From Paludibacteraceae bacterium (GTDB lineage: Bacteria; Bacteroidota; Bacteroidia; Bacteroidales; Paludibacteraceae), in contig JAFVBR010000031.1 of assembly GCA_017479885.1 (NCBI GenBank), forward strand, positions 1 to 37,329: a stretch of DNA of 37,329 nucleotides. Direction: 5' to 3'. Numbering within the stretch: the stretch's first letter is position 1; the number at the start of each line of letters is the position of its first letter. Shown piece after piece: positions 7,291 to 14,459 of this stretch. The notes below the pieces were generated by a model. That model did not search any database and was not told where the DNA came from. It was given only the letters and a program-made list of their open reading frames with translations. Position numbers and translations under genes: made by a program.

Positions 7291-7725
7291 TTATTTGTCT
7301 TTGAGCATTACAACTACCGAACAATCGCCCTCACGAGTATTGCAGATAATAAACTCAGTATCGGAAGACAGGAATATCGCGTCATCGTTACCGTTGGAGT
7401 GAGACTCCATAAGGATTTCGTAGCCTTTCTCGCTCGAAAGTTTCTGAATATCTTTGGAGAGTTGATGCTTCTTGGCTCCTTTAGCGGTAATGATAAGCAT
7501 TCTGTTGAAATTGGCGAACTTCTCAAGACCTGTGCCTTTGGTGTCGATGCTATCAAATACCACCTGCCCTGCTGTAGCCAAAGACAAACCGGCGCTGAAC
7601 ATGGCTTTGTTGATACATACATACTCCACGCCTTCCATCTTGGCGTATTTCTCAAATACTTTATTTTGTGCTTGTGCAGCGATGCCGCAGAGAGCGATGG
7701 CTGCTACTAAAAAAATACGTTTCAT
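7291..7725 (-). CDS. DUF4252 family secreted protein
   Basis: This 144-residue protein has a signal peptide (MKRIFLVAAIALCGIAAQAQ) and a compact domain resembling DUF4252. It shows YVCINKAMFSAG near the N-terminus, the central NRMLIITAKG strand, and a C-terminal DTEFIICNTREGDCSVVVMLKDK pattern. It is the last gene of the ECF sigma operon, 7 bases after the anti-sigma-like gene. Bacteroidetes often place DUF4252 genes next to ECF sigma factors. The family has no known biochemical function. Context suggests an envelope protein made and controlled with the sigma factor. Confidence 0.8.
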   Translation of the reverse strand: MKRIFLVAAIALCGIAAQAQNKVFEKYAKMEGVEYVCINKAMFSAGLSLATAGQVVFDSIDTKGTGLEKFANFNRMLIITAKGAKKHQLSKDIQKLSSEKGYEILMESHSNGNDDAIFLSSDTEFIICNTREGDCSVVVMLKDK

Positions 7726-7732
7726 AAATTTA

Positions 7733-8299
7733 TTATTTTAATAGTTGATATTGGGTTGCTTTCTGAATGGTTTTATTCATTTCGTTTACCTGCTCCATTG
7801 CGATATTGGCAGATTGTAGAAAGGGAGCCGTGGAACGGTTTATGATGTCATTGGCATATAGGATTTCTTGTGCTGCTTCTTCGGCATTAGCACATGTGTC
7901 GCGGAATGGGTTATTCATGCTTTGATACCATCCGATGCTGCCGCCCAGTGCCATCAGAACAGCCACCACAACGGCTGCGCGGTAAAACATCTTCGGAGGT
8001 GTTTTCAGACGGTAGATGATGCCTTTGCGTGGCTCCGACATCGGCATAGGTTGTTGCTCGTTCTCTTGCCCGAGATTATTCACAAAAGCGGTTATTTCTT
8101 CGGCAATGTCAGTCGGCAACTGCACATCTGTTGTCTCTGTCATGGCAAGAAACAGTTTGTAATCCGCTTCCCATTCGGCAGGAATATTGCCAGAACGGAA
8201 GAACTCGGCGAGTTGCCTCTCTTCTGTCGGTGTGGTATGCCCCTCGTAAAAGCGTGCAAGAAGTTCACCTGCTTGTTCTTTGTTCAAAATCTGTTTCAT
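7733..8299 (-). CDS. Probable single-pass membrane anti-sigma factor
   Basis: The protein has 188 residues. The first ~60 are helical and charged (GELLARFYEGHTTPTEERQL), as in cytoplasmic sigma-binding domains of Bacteroidetes anti-sigma proteins. There is no zinc-binding HxxxCxxC motif. A single membrane helix lies at about 106-124 (FYRAAVVVAVLMALGG), followed by a short periplasmic part. Its start codon overlaps the end of the sigma factor gene by four bases (8296-8299), the usual arrangement for a sigma/anti-sigma pair. The anti-sigma role is inferred from position, topology and the N-terminal pattern rather than a firm family match. Confidence 0.7.
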   Translation of the reverse strand: MKQILNKEQAGELLARFYEGHTTPTEERQLAEFFRSGNIPAEWEADYKLFLAMTETTDVQLPTDIAEEITAFVNNLGQENEQQPMPMSEPRKGIIYRLKTPPKMFYRAAVVVAVLMALGGSIGWYQSMNNPFRDTCANAEEAAQEILYANDIINRSTAPFLQSANIAMEQVNEMNKTIQKATQYQLLK

Positions 8300-8787
8300 A
8301 TTTGGTATGTTGCTGTTAATTCTCGTAATTTCTTTCTCGCTCGTGAGAGTAAGGTGTAGATGTTTTCGCGGCTGAAATGGGTCAGTTCTTGTATTTGTTC
8401 TATCTCCAATCCGTCAATGGTGCGAAGCCGCAGTACTAATTGCTGGTCACGGGGCAGTTGCTTTATCAGTTCTATTATTGCGCTGAGGTCACTCGCAGCT
8501 TCGATTCGGTTTTCGGTGTTGTAGTCCAGAAATGTGTCGATAATTTCTTCGTTTGGCTCTGCGTATCGGGCTTTGAGACGGTCAAGGCAGTTGTTCCGCA
8601 CCATCGTCAAAAGAAGGGCAAGTGGCGGTTTGTCTGGCTCAATGCTATCGCGTTTGTTCCAAAGTTCCGCATACACATCCTGCACGCAGTCTCGCGCCTC
8701 GTCACGGTTGCGGAGCAAGTTATATGCCAATGCATACATCTTTCCGCTAAACGGCAGATAGGTCGCTGTGAATTGCTCGTGCGTCAT
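8296..8787 (-). CDS. ECF-type RNA polymerase sigma factor
   Basis: The protein has 163 residues from the ATG at 8787. The frame is open further upstream, but that part runs through the promoter and is not protein-like. A sigma-2 region spans about residues 8-75, with YNLLRNRDEARDCVQDVYAELW as the core recognition/-10 segment. A sigma-4 region spans about 105-160, with LPRDQQLVLRLRTIDGLEIEQI and the HTH FSRENIYTLLSRARKKLREL. It heads an operon with a probable anti-sigma factor and a DUF4252 gene. Its promoter (8805-8843) has the same two blocks as that of the beta-barrel gene at 1.3-3.7 kb, so it probably activates itself and that gene. Confidence 0.9.
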   Translation of the reverse strand: MTHEQFTATYLPFSGKMYALAYNLLRNRDEARDCVQDVYAELWNKRDSIEPDKPPLALLLTMVRNNCLDRLKARYAEPNEEIIDTFLDYNTENRIEAASDLSAIIELIKQLPRDQQLVLRLRTIDGLEIEQIQELTHFSRENIYTLLSRARKKLRELTATYQI

Positions 8788-8804
8788 ACGTTGTCCGGAT
8801 TGTT

Positions 8805-8843
8805 CTCTATATGTAATACGATTATCGTGCCAAAATCTTACAA
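8805..8843 (-). promoter_or_regulatory. Predicted autoregulatory ECF sigma promoter
   Basis: Minus strand: TTGTAAGA (8843-8836), 15 bases, then CGTATTACATATAGAG (8820-8805). Both blocks and the spacing are identical to 3753-3715, while the spacer itself differs, which argues for selection on the two contact sites. The sigma factor start codon is at 8787. Confidence 0.8.
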
Positions 8844-9018
8844 CATTTGCATATTTTTTATAAAAAAAACACTCTTTGACAGAATAAAACCAGCGATACC
8901 TGATTCTTCTAACGTTTCTCAACAAAGAATACTCGGATATTGCAAGTTAAAGAACTGCAAGAAGAAAACATTTGCAGTAGTATAATTCTGACAACGGCTA
9001 TAATTTAATTCCGCCAGT

Positions 9019-9063
9019 AGTTTCAGTTTTGTTTTACTCTACAATCTGTAGAAGTCTGAAACT
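9019..9063. repeat. Nested inverted repeat upstream of the glucosaminidase promoter
   Basis: AGTTTCAG (9019-9026) and CTGAAACT (9056-9063) form a perfect 8-bp dyad that encloses a second dyad, CTACA-ATC-TGTAG. It sits immediately upstream of the -33 box at 9075. It could be an operator or a structure between the divergent genes; no U-tract follows it. The rest of 8845-9018 shows nothing recognisable. Confidence 0.4.
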
Positions 9064-9074
9064 GCTAATTCTAA

Positions 9075-9106
9075 TTTGCATTATTAGGAAAAAAGCAGTA
9101 CCTTTG
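9075..9106 (+). promoter_or_regulatory. Primary sigma promoter of the glucosaminidase-DciA-MutS2 genes
   Basis: TTTG at 9075-9078 and TACCTTTG at 9099-9106 are separated by 20 bases. The start codon is at 9127 (leader ~16 bases). The -7 region shares a 20-base identity with the promoter at 3.9 kb. Confidence 0.75.
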
Positions 9107-9126
9107 CACGAAATTATTGTCAGTAT

Positions 9127-10158
9127 ATGAAAAGAACAGTTACATTTGCCATCTTTTTGATATTCAGTCTTGTCATTTCTGCGCAAGGCACTAATGAATA
9201 TTATATCGCATATATTCAGAAATACTATAAGCAGGCGCAGACCGAGCAAAAGAAGCATGGCATTCCCGCCAGTATCACTCTTGCGCAAGGACTCTTGGAG
9301 TCGGCTGCTGGCAGAAGTGAACTTGCTACACAGGCTAACAACCATTTCGGAGTGAAATGTTCAGGCGGTTGGACAGGTGACACTTTCCTCAAGGATGATG
9401 ACAAGAAAGACGATTGCTTTCGCAAATACAAACATGTGTCGCAGAGTTTCGAGGACCACTCGCAGTTTCTGCTCCGTGACCGATACAAACCTCTCTTCCA
9501 ACTCGATGTAACAGACTACAAAGGTTGGGCTCACGGTCTCAAGCAATGCGGTTATGCCACTGACCCCGGTTATGCAGGCAAACTGATAAAAATCATTGAG
9601 GACTACAATCTTACCCAATATGATGTGGCTCAGGTAAAGAAGGAACAGACTCCAGTAAAGTCGAATATGCAACCTGCCGTGCAGAAATCAAAAACAGATG
9701 CTTCCGCTAAAAATGCAGATGCAGACATTGACCTTGACGAACCGGAAGATGTAGTGGCTGTTGCCTTCAAAACCAAGAAAGGCAAGAAGAACATGTCCGC
9801 TGTCGATCTCGTGCTTGAGCATAAGGTATGTCGCAATAATGGCAGCCGTTATGTGGTTGCTCGTCAGGGGGATACGTTTGCAAGTCTTGCATACGAATAT
9901 AATATATATGAGAAGACGCTCCGCCGATACAACGATATAGTCAATCCTCGCTACGAACTATGTGAGGGCGACAAGGTATATCTCTATCCCAAGCGCAGTC
10001 GTGCCGCCCGCAAGTATGCGAAATATCGTGTGAAACACGGTGAAAACATCTGGCAGATAGCGCAAGACAAAGGTATCAAACTGAAATCTGTCTATCGTCT
10101 CAACGGAATTGAGGAAGGGCAGAATGTAACCGTGAACCAGGAACTTCGGTTGAGATAA
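9127..10158 (+). CDS. Secreted glucosaminidase-domain protein with two LysM repeats
   Basis: This 343-residue protein has a signal peptide (ending VISAQ) and a FlgJ/Mannosyl-glycoprotein endo-beta-N-acetylglucosaminidase-type domain at about 25-165. Its ITLAQGLLESAAGRSELA motif contains the likely catalytic Glu58, followed by NNHFGVKC and the closing YATDPGYAGKLIKIIEDY helix. A Lys/Asp-rich linker (~170-230) leads to two LysM repeats (about 238-285, RYVVARQGDTFASLAYEYNI; about 297-342, YRVKHGENIWQIAQDKGI). It is expected to cut glycan strands of peptidoglycan in the periplasm or at the septum while LysM holds it on the wall. It is the first gene of a likely three-gene unit. Confidence 0.9.
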   Translation: MKRTVTFAIFLIFSLVISAQGTNEYYIAYIQKYYKQAQTEQKKHGIPASITLAQGLLESAAGRSELATQANNHFGVKCSGGWTGDTFLKDDDKKDDCFRKYKHVSQSFEDHSQFLLRDRYKPLFQLDVTDYKGWAHGLKQCGYATDPGYAGKLIKIIEDYNLTQYDVAQVKKEQTPVKSNMQPAVQKSKTDASAKNADADIDLDEPEDVVAVAFKTKKGKKNMSAVDLVLEHKVCRNNGSRYVVARQGDTFASLAYEYNIYEKTLRRYNDIVNPRYELCEGDKVYLYPKRSRAARKYAKYRVKHGENIWQIAQDKGIKLKSVYRLNGIEEGQNVTVNQELRLR

Positions 10159-10167
10159 GTTATAAGC

Positions 10168-10461
10168 ATGAAACGCAAGAATACAGAATCCGTAGGTGCC
10201 GTTGTGGCTCAGGTGCTTCGTGAGATGGGTTTGGAAAAACCATTGCTTGAGCATCGTCTCATCGAGGCATGGCCCTCGCTTATGGGCCCTCTTGTACAGA
10301 AATACACTGGCAAGATTGAAATAAAGAACGGAGTCATGTTGGTGCAGATAACCTCCGCTGCTCTTCGACAGGAGTTGTTTATTGCGCGAAAACAACTTGT
10401 TGAAAAACTGAATAAAGAGATGGGAGCCGAAATAATCACAGACATTCGTCTCCTCGGATAA
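10168..10461 (+). CDS. DUF721 / DciA-like protein
   Basis: This 97-residue protein begins 9 bases after the glucosaminidase gene. The pattern VVAQVLREMGLEKPLLEHRL, AWPSLMGPLVQKYTGKIEIKNGVMLVQITSAALRQEL and a terminal IITDIRL strand is typical of DUF721, the family that includes the replicative-helicase loader DciA. Known DciA proteins load DnaB at the origin. Short Bacteroidetes DUF721 proteins match the N-terminal KH-like domain. A replication role is therefore likely but not shown. The downstream neighbour MutS2 also acts on DNA. Confidence 0.85.
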   Translation: MKRKNTESVGAVVAQVLREMGLEKPLLEHRLIEAWPSLMGPLVQKYTGKIEIKNGVMLVQITSAALRQELFIARKQLVEKLNKEMGAEIITDIRLLG

Positions 10462-10531
10462 AACTTTCAACTTTCCACTTCTCTATACTCTCAACTCTCC
10501 ACTTTCAACCATCAACTTATCAACTATCTAT
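10462..10531. repeat. Low-complexity CAACTTTC-type intergenic repeat
   Basis: The 74-base gap before mutS2 is made almost wholly of variants of AACTTTC, ACTCTC, CCACTT and ATCAACTTATC, with very few Gs on the plus strand. It resembles the degenerate simple-sequence spacers elsewhere in the window. It may affect transcription or translation between the two genes, but no defined motif was found. Confidence 0.55.
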
Positions 10532-10535
10532 TCCC

Positions 10536-13040
10536 GTGATATATCCTTCAGATTTCGAACATAAGATTGATTTCCACCTTATTCGTGAACAACTGCTCTC
10601 TCTGTGCACTTTTCCTATAGGTCGCGAAGAAGTGGAGAAGATGGCATTCGTCAACGATTTTTCCGAGGTGGATGCTTCGCTTCGTCTTTTGCAGGAGATG
10701 GTTAATACTCTTTCCGACAGTTCGCTCAATGTGCCGCGTTGTGAGATGTATGATATGCGGCAGAGTCTGGGCAGGATTCGTGTAGAAGGGCTCTTTCTTG
10801 ACGAGCAGGAGTTGTACCAACTTCGTCGTGCTCTTGATGCTGCGGCTCAGTTTACGGCATTCTTTACTTCGCTTGACAGACAGCGTTTCCCCTTGCTTTC
10901 CGACCTGAGTGTCATTATGCCGGAGTTGACGGAGGCTCCCGAAAGCAGTCTTCCGCAGATTGTTTCTGATATAGACCGTATTATCGACAAGTATGGTCGT
11001 TTGCGCGACAATGCTTCGCCCGAGTTGGCACAGATACGCCGCAGTCTGCTCTCTGCCCAAGGGGCGGCTTCACGTGCATTGGGCAGTGTGCTCAAGAAGG
11101 CTCAGGCAGAAGGGTGGGTTGACCGTGATGTCTCTCCTACCATGCGCGAAGGCAGACTGGTCATTCCTGTGCCTCCGATGAACAAACGCAAAATAGGAGG
11201 CATTGTTCACGATGAGTCAGCTACAGGCAAGACGGTGTATATAGAACCTCAGGAGGTAGTGGAAGCCAACAACCGTATCCGTGAGTTGGAGAGTGAGGAA
11301 AGGCGTGAGAGGATGCGTGTTCTTTTGCAGTTCACTGCTGCTATTCGTCCTTCCTTGCCTGAGATATCTCTCTCGCAGTTGTTTCTCGGCAAAGTGGATT
11401 TTCTGATGGCAAAGGCTCAAATAGCTTTCGGTCAGAAAGCCATTGCCCCGCAACTCTCACAGAGTGTGGGTATCGACTGGCGCGAGGCGCGTCACCCTGT
11501 GCTCGAAGCCAGACTGCTCAAACAGCAGAAGCAGGTTGTACCGCTCTCTATCAAACTGACCCCAGAGAAGCGTATTTTGGTAATATCGGGTCCGAATGCA
11601 GGCGGCAAGAGTGTTTGCCTGAAGACTGTAGCCCTTTTGCAGTATATGCTTCAGTGCGGGCTTCTGGTTCCGTTGCGCGAGGACTCTACAGCATCTGTAT
11701 TCCGCAATATCTTTATTGATATAGGTGACGAGCAGTCTATCGAGGACGACCTCTCTACCTATAGTTCTCATCTTAGGAACATGAAGCATTTCTTGCGTTA
11801 CAGCAATGCCGAGACGCTGATTCTCATCGATGAGATGGGTGGCGGCACTGAACCTCTGACGGGTGGCGCAATAGCAGAAGCAGTGCTTCAGAAACTCAAT
11901 GAGAGCAAAGCAATGGGTGTGGTTACAACCCACTACAGCAACCTCAAGCACTATGCGGAAGATGCCGAAGGTATGGTTAATGGTGCCATGTTGTATGACC
12001 GCGGACAACTGCGTCCTCTGTTCCAATTGTCTATAGGTCAGGCAGGTTCGTCGTTCGCACTTGAGATAGCGCAGCAAACAGGTCTGTCGCAAGATATTAT
12101 TGTGCATGCCAAAGAACTTGCAGGCGAAGAGCATATTGACTATGAGCGTCATTTGCAGGATATTGCCCGAGACAAACGTTATTGGGAGGACAAACGCAAG
12201 CGTGTTCATGAGCGGGAGAAACGTCTTGAAGAGCAGATTGCCGAATATGAACAAAAACTTGCAGGAGCCAAAGACAAACGTAGGGAGATACTTGAGAATG
12301 CCAAACAGGAGGCGGAGGAGTTGCTGCGCAAAAGCAATGCTCTGATAGAGAATGCTATACGTACAATCAAAGAGTCGGCTGCCGACCGTGAGCAGACTCG
12401 TGAAGTCAGGGCGGAACTTGATGATTGGAAACAGAGACTCAACGCTACAAACCTCACCGATAAAAAGAATGTTCCTGTTTCTGATAACAGACGAAAAGCC
12501 AATAACCGTAAGCAAAATAATGTCGTTGCCCAGCCTGCCAATACTGTTCCGAAGCCGGCAATATCAGAAATAACCGTTGGCAGCCGTGTACGCAAGCGCG
12601 GGCAGACTATGGTCGGCGAAGTGCTAACGCTTACCGACAAACAGGCTCTTGTGGCATTCGGAAGCATTCAGTCATATATTCCGCTCAAGCAGTTGGAGTA
12701 TGTAAGTGCACGGCAGGCAAAGCAGCAGACTCGCCGGCAGAGCAAGTTGTTTGTGCCTACCAATGTCAGTGAGAATATAAGAAAGAGGCAGATGCAGTTC
12801 TCCCAAGAGATTGATTTGCGCGGCAAGCGTGCCGATGAGGCTCTGACGGAGATAATCAATTATATAGATGATGCCGTTATGGTAGGTGCTGCAGAAGTGC
12901 GTATTCTTCACGGCACAGGTACAGGTGCTTTGCGTCAGGTGGTGCGCGACTATCTGCAGATGCAGCCGCATGTTCTTTCCTATCATGACGCTCATCCTGA
13001 CCAAGGCGGAGCAGGCATAACCATTGCCGAACTTAAATAA
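10536..13040 (+). CDS. mutS2: Endonuclease MutS2
   Basis: The protein has 834 residues and starts at a GTG (10536), with YPSDFEHKIDFHLIREQLLSL as the usual N-terminal helix. The core MutS ATPase follows: Walker A GPNAGGKS (352-359, K358), Walker B LILIDEMGGGTEP (D432, E433), and a TTHYSNLK switch. A long charged coiled coil (about 510-650) leads to a KOW-like beta segment and a C-terminal Smr domain (about 758-832) with EIDLRGKRADEA and the HGTGTGALR loop. MutS2 proteins lack the mismatch-reading domain. They cut branched DNA, suppress recombination and in some bacteria help rescue collided ribosomes. Length is slightly above the usual ~790 residues, within Bacteroidetes range. Confidence 0.93.
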   Translation: MIYPSDFEHKIDFHLIREQLLSLCTFPIGREEVEKMAFVNDFSEVDASLRLLQEMVNTLSDSSLNVPRCEMYDMRQSLGRIRVEGLFLDEQELYQLRRALDAAAQFTAFFTSLDRQRFPLLSDLSVIMPELTEAPESSLPQIVSDIDRIIDKYGRLRDNASPELAQIRRSLLSAQGAASRALGSVLKKAQAEGWVDRDVSPTMREGRLVIPVPPMNKRKIGGIVHDESATGKTVYIEPQEVVEANNRIRELESEERRERMRVLLQFTAAIRPSLPEISLSQLFLGKVDFLMAKAQIAFGQKAIAPQLSQSVGIDWREARHPVLEARLLKQQKQVVPLSIKLTPEKRILVISGPNAGGKSVCLKTVALLQYMLQCGLLVPLREDSTASVFRNIFIDIGDEQSIEDDLSTYSSHLRNMKHFLRYSNAETLILIDEMGGGTEPLTGGAIAEAVLQKLNESKAMGVVTTHYSNLKHYAEDAEGMVNGAMLYDRGQLRPLFQLSIGQAGSSFALEIAQQTGLSQDIIVHAKELAGEEHIDYERHLQDIARDKRYWEDKRKRVHEREKRLEEQIAEYEQKLAGAKDKRREILENAKQEAEELLRKSNALIENAIRTIKESAADREQTREVRAELDDWKQRLNATNLTDKKNVPVSDNRRKANNRKQNNVVAQPANTVPKPAISEITVGSRVRKRGQTMVGEVLTLTDKQALVAFGSIQSYIPLKQLEYVSARQAKQQTRRQSKLFVPTNVSENIRKRQMQFSQEIDLRGKRADEALTEIINYIDDAVMVGAAEVRILHGTGTGALRQVVRDYLQMQPHVLSYHDAHPDQGGAGITIAELK

Positions 13041-13080
13041 ACAGGTCTCAAACTACAGGAATCTCATGTCTCGTCAATTC

Positions 13081-13140
13081 GTCAAACGACATCAAACGAC
13101 GTCAAACGATATCAAACTACGTCAAACAATGTTAAACTAC
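13081..13140. repeat. 10-bp tandem array (RTCAAACKAY) between convergent genes
   Basis: Six units of exactly 10 bases: GTCAAACGAC, ATCAAACGAC, GTCAAACGAT, ATCAAACTAC, GTCAAACAAT and GTTAAACTAC. The last unit overlaps the stop codon of the TolC gene (13137-13139). A CAAACTAC-like half unit appears at about 13050. No terminator hairpin was seen between mutS2 and the TolC gene, so the array fills the whole convergent spacer. Confidence 0.85.
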
Positions 13141-14453
13141 TTGTAGTCCTCTGCTTTCCTTTGTGCAAGACGCAGCTGCAGTCGTGCATCAGTCAGGTCG
13201 TTCTCTGCCTTCATTAGCACTGTGCGTGCTTCCAGAAGTTCGCTCAGAGGTTCAAGTCCTGCTTCGTAGTTAACTCTTGCCACGCGCAGGTTTTCTGATG
13301 CATTGGTCACCACTTTCTCAGCTATTTCTATTTTCTTTTCGGCAAGCAGCACTTCTTGTTCCGCCTGCAGAGATTGCAATTCCATCTGCTCGTTCAGGTA
13401 TTGCCGGTTGTTCTCGGCCTGTTCGGTTTGCAGATTCTTCTCTTTTATCTTGTGTCCGGTCTCCCACCAGTAGGTTATTGGTACCTGCACCGTGGCAAAC
13501 AGCAATCCGTTGTGTTGGTTCTTGTCCTTGAACAAGCGGTTGTATGCATACGAGCCTCCCACAGTTATGTGGGGAAGGGCCTTCCCAATCTCCATCTTCT
13601 TTCTCAGTTGCTCTGCTTTTACGTTTAGTTCGAGCAGTTCTTTCTCCGGTCGTGGGAGAGCGGAGGAAGAAACGGTGAGGATGCCGGCTGTGTCCACCTG
13701 CAATGAGTCGGAGTAGGGTATTCCGAGTCTTGAGCAGAGTGCTTGTTTGGCAAGGGTGATACCGTTCTCAAGCTGCAGTTGTTGGCTCTCGGTCTCTCCC
13801 CTTTTGAGTTCTATTTTCAGTATGTCATTCTTAGTGGTAAGTCCTGCTTGAATGGCGGTCTGCAGGTTGTTGGTGAGAGTGTCGAGCAGTTCGTTTACAG
13901 ATAGCAATGTCGCCTTCTTCTCCTCCAAACCAACAATCATTAGATATGTCTGCTCGACATCTCTGCGTATGTCTCTGCCGGTAATATCGGCTTGTAGTTT
14001 TGCCGCTTCCACACCAAGCTTTGCAAGGCGGTTGCCGTTTACTATCTGCCCACCCATGAATACCGGTTGAATGGCGGTCGCACCTGCTGTTACTCCGTAT
14101 TGGAAGAACCCCAGCATTTTGTCGAGGTCGGTGCTTGTGGCATACTCGTTGTACACTCGTGTGAGATTGGTTCTTACGTCTTCGTTCTCTATGCCGTTGA
14201 TAATGTCTTTGGCACCAATCTCTATTAGCGGATTAAGAGCATGAAAGGCGAACGCTTGTGCCGATATGTTTGGAAAATATTTGGTTAAAGCCTGATATTT
14301 CACTTGCTGTGCCTTCTGTATCTCGAGGTCTGCATTTTTCATCTGCAGATTGTTTCTTTGTGCCACACTCAGACATGAATCCAGCGTCAGAATTTGCGCA
14401 TCGGCGTAAATGGTGAAAGTTATCAGGAATATGTATAGGTATATTCTTTTCAT
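13137..14453 (-). CDS. TolC-family outer membrane efflux protein
   Basis: This 438-residue protein has a signal peptide (MKRIYLYIFLITFTIYADAQ). It contains two long coiled-coil/beta repeats of the outer membrane efflux protein family: the first contains LSVAQRNNLQMKNADLEIQKA, the second begins around ELNVKAEQLRKKMEIGKALP with VGGSYAYNRLF. The closing helix NYEAGLEPLSELLEARTVLM is a typical TolC feature. It is the last gene of an adaptor-permease-channel operon, 6 bases after the permease gene, and should form the outer membrane exit duct of that pump. Confidence 0.92.
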   Translation of the reverse strand: MKRIYLYIFLITFTIYADAQILTLDSCLSVAQRNNLQMKNADLEIQKAQQVKYQALTKYFPNISAQAFAFHALNPLIEIGAKDIINGIENEDVRTNLTRVYNEYATSTDLDKMLGFFQYGVTAGATAIQPVFMGGQIVNGNRLAKLGVEAAKLQADITGRDIRRDVEQTYLMIVGLEEKKATLLSVNELLDTLTNNLQTAIQAGLTTKNDILKIELKRGETESQQLQLENGITLAKQALCSRLGIPYSDSLQVDTAGILTVSSSALPRPEKELLELNVKAEQLRKKMEIGKALPHITVGGSYAYNRLFKDKNQHNGLLFATVQVPITYWWETGHKIKEKNLQTEQAENNRQYLNEQMELQSLQAEQEVLLAEKKIEIAEKVVTNASENLRVARVNYEAGLEPLSELLEARTVLMKAENDLTDARLQLRLAQRKAEDYK

Positions 14454-14459
14454 AATGTA

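Noticed and set aside
8788-8925. Longer sigma factor starting at 8925
   Set aside because: The extra 46 residues are not sigma-like, and the frame runs through the promoter blocks; the ATG at 8787 fits the family.
11457-12515. 352-codon open frame on the minus strand inside mutS2
   Set aside because: It covers the MutS2 ATPase region, which is intact on the plus strand; the translation shows no family features.
13081-13140. Regular repeats considered as a CRISPR array
   Set aside because: Units are 10 bases and contiguous, with no unique spacers; no cas gene is nearby.
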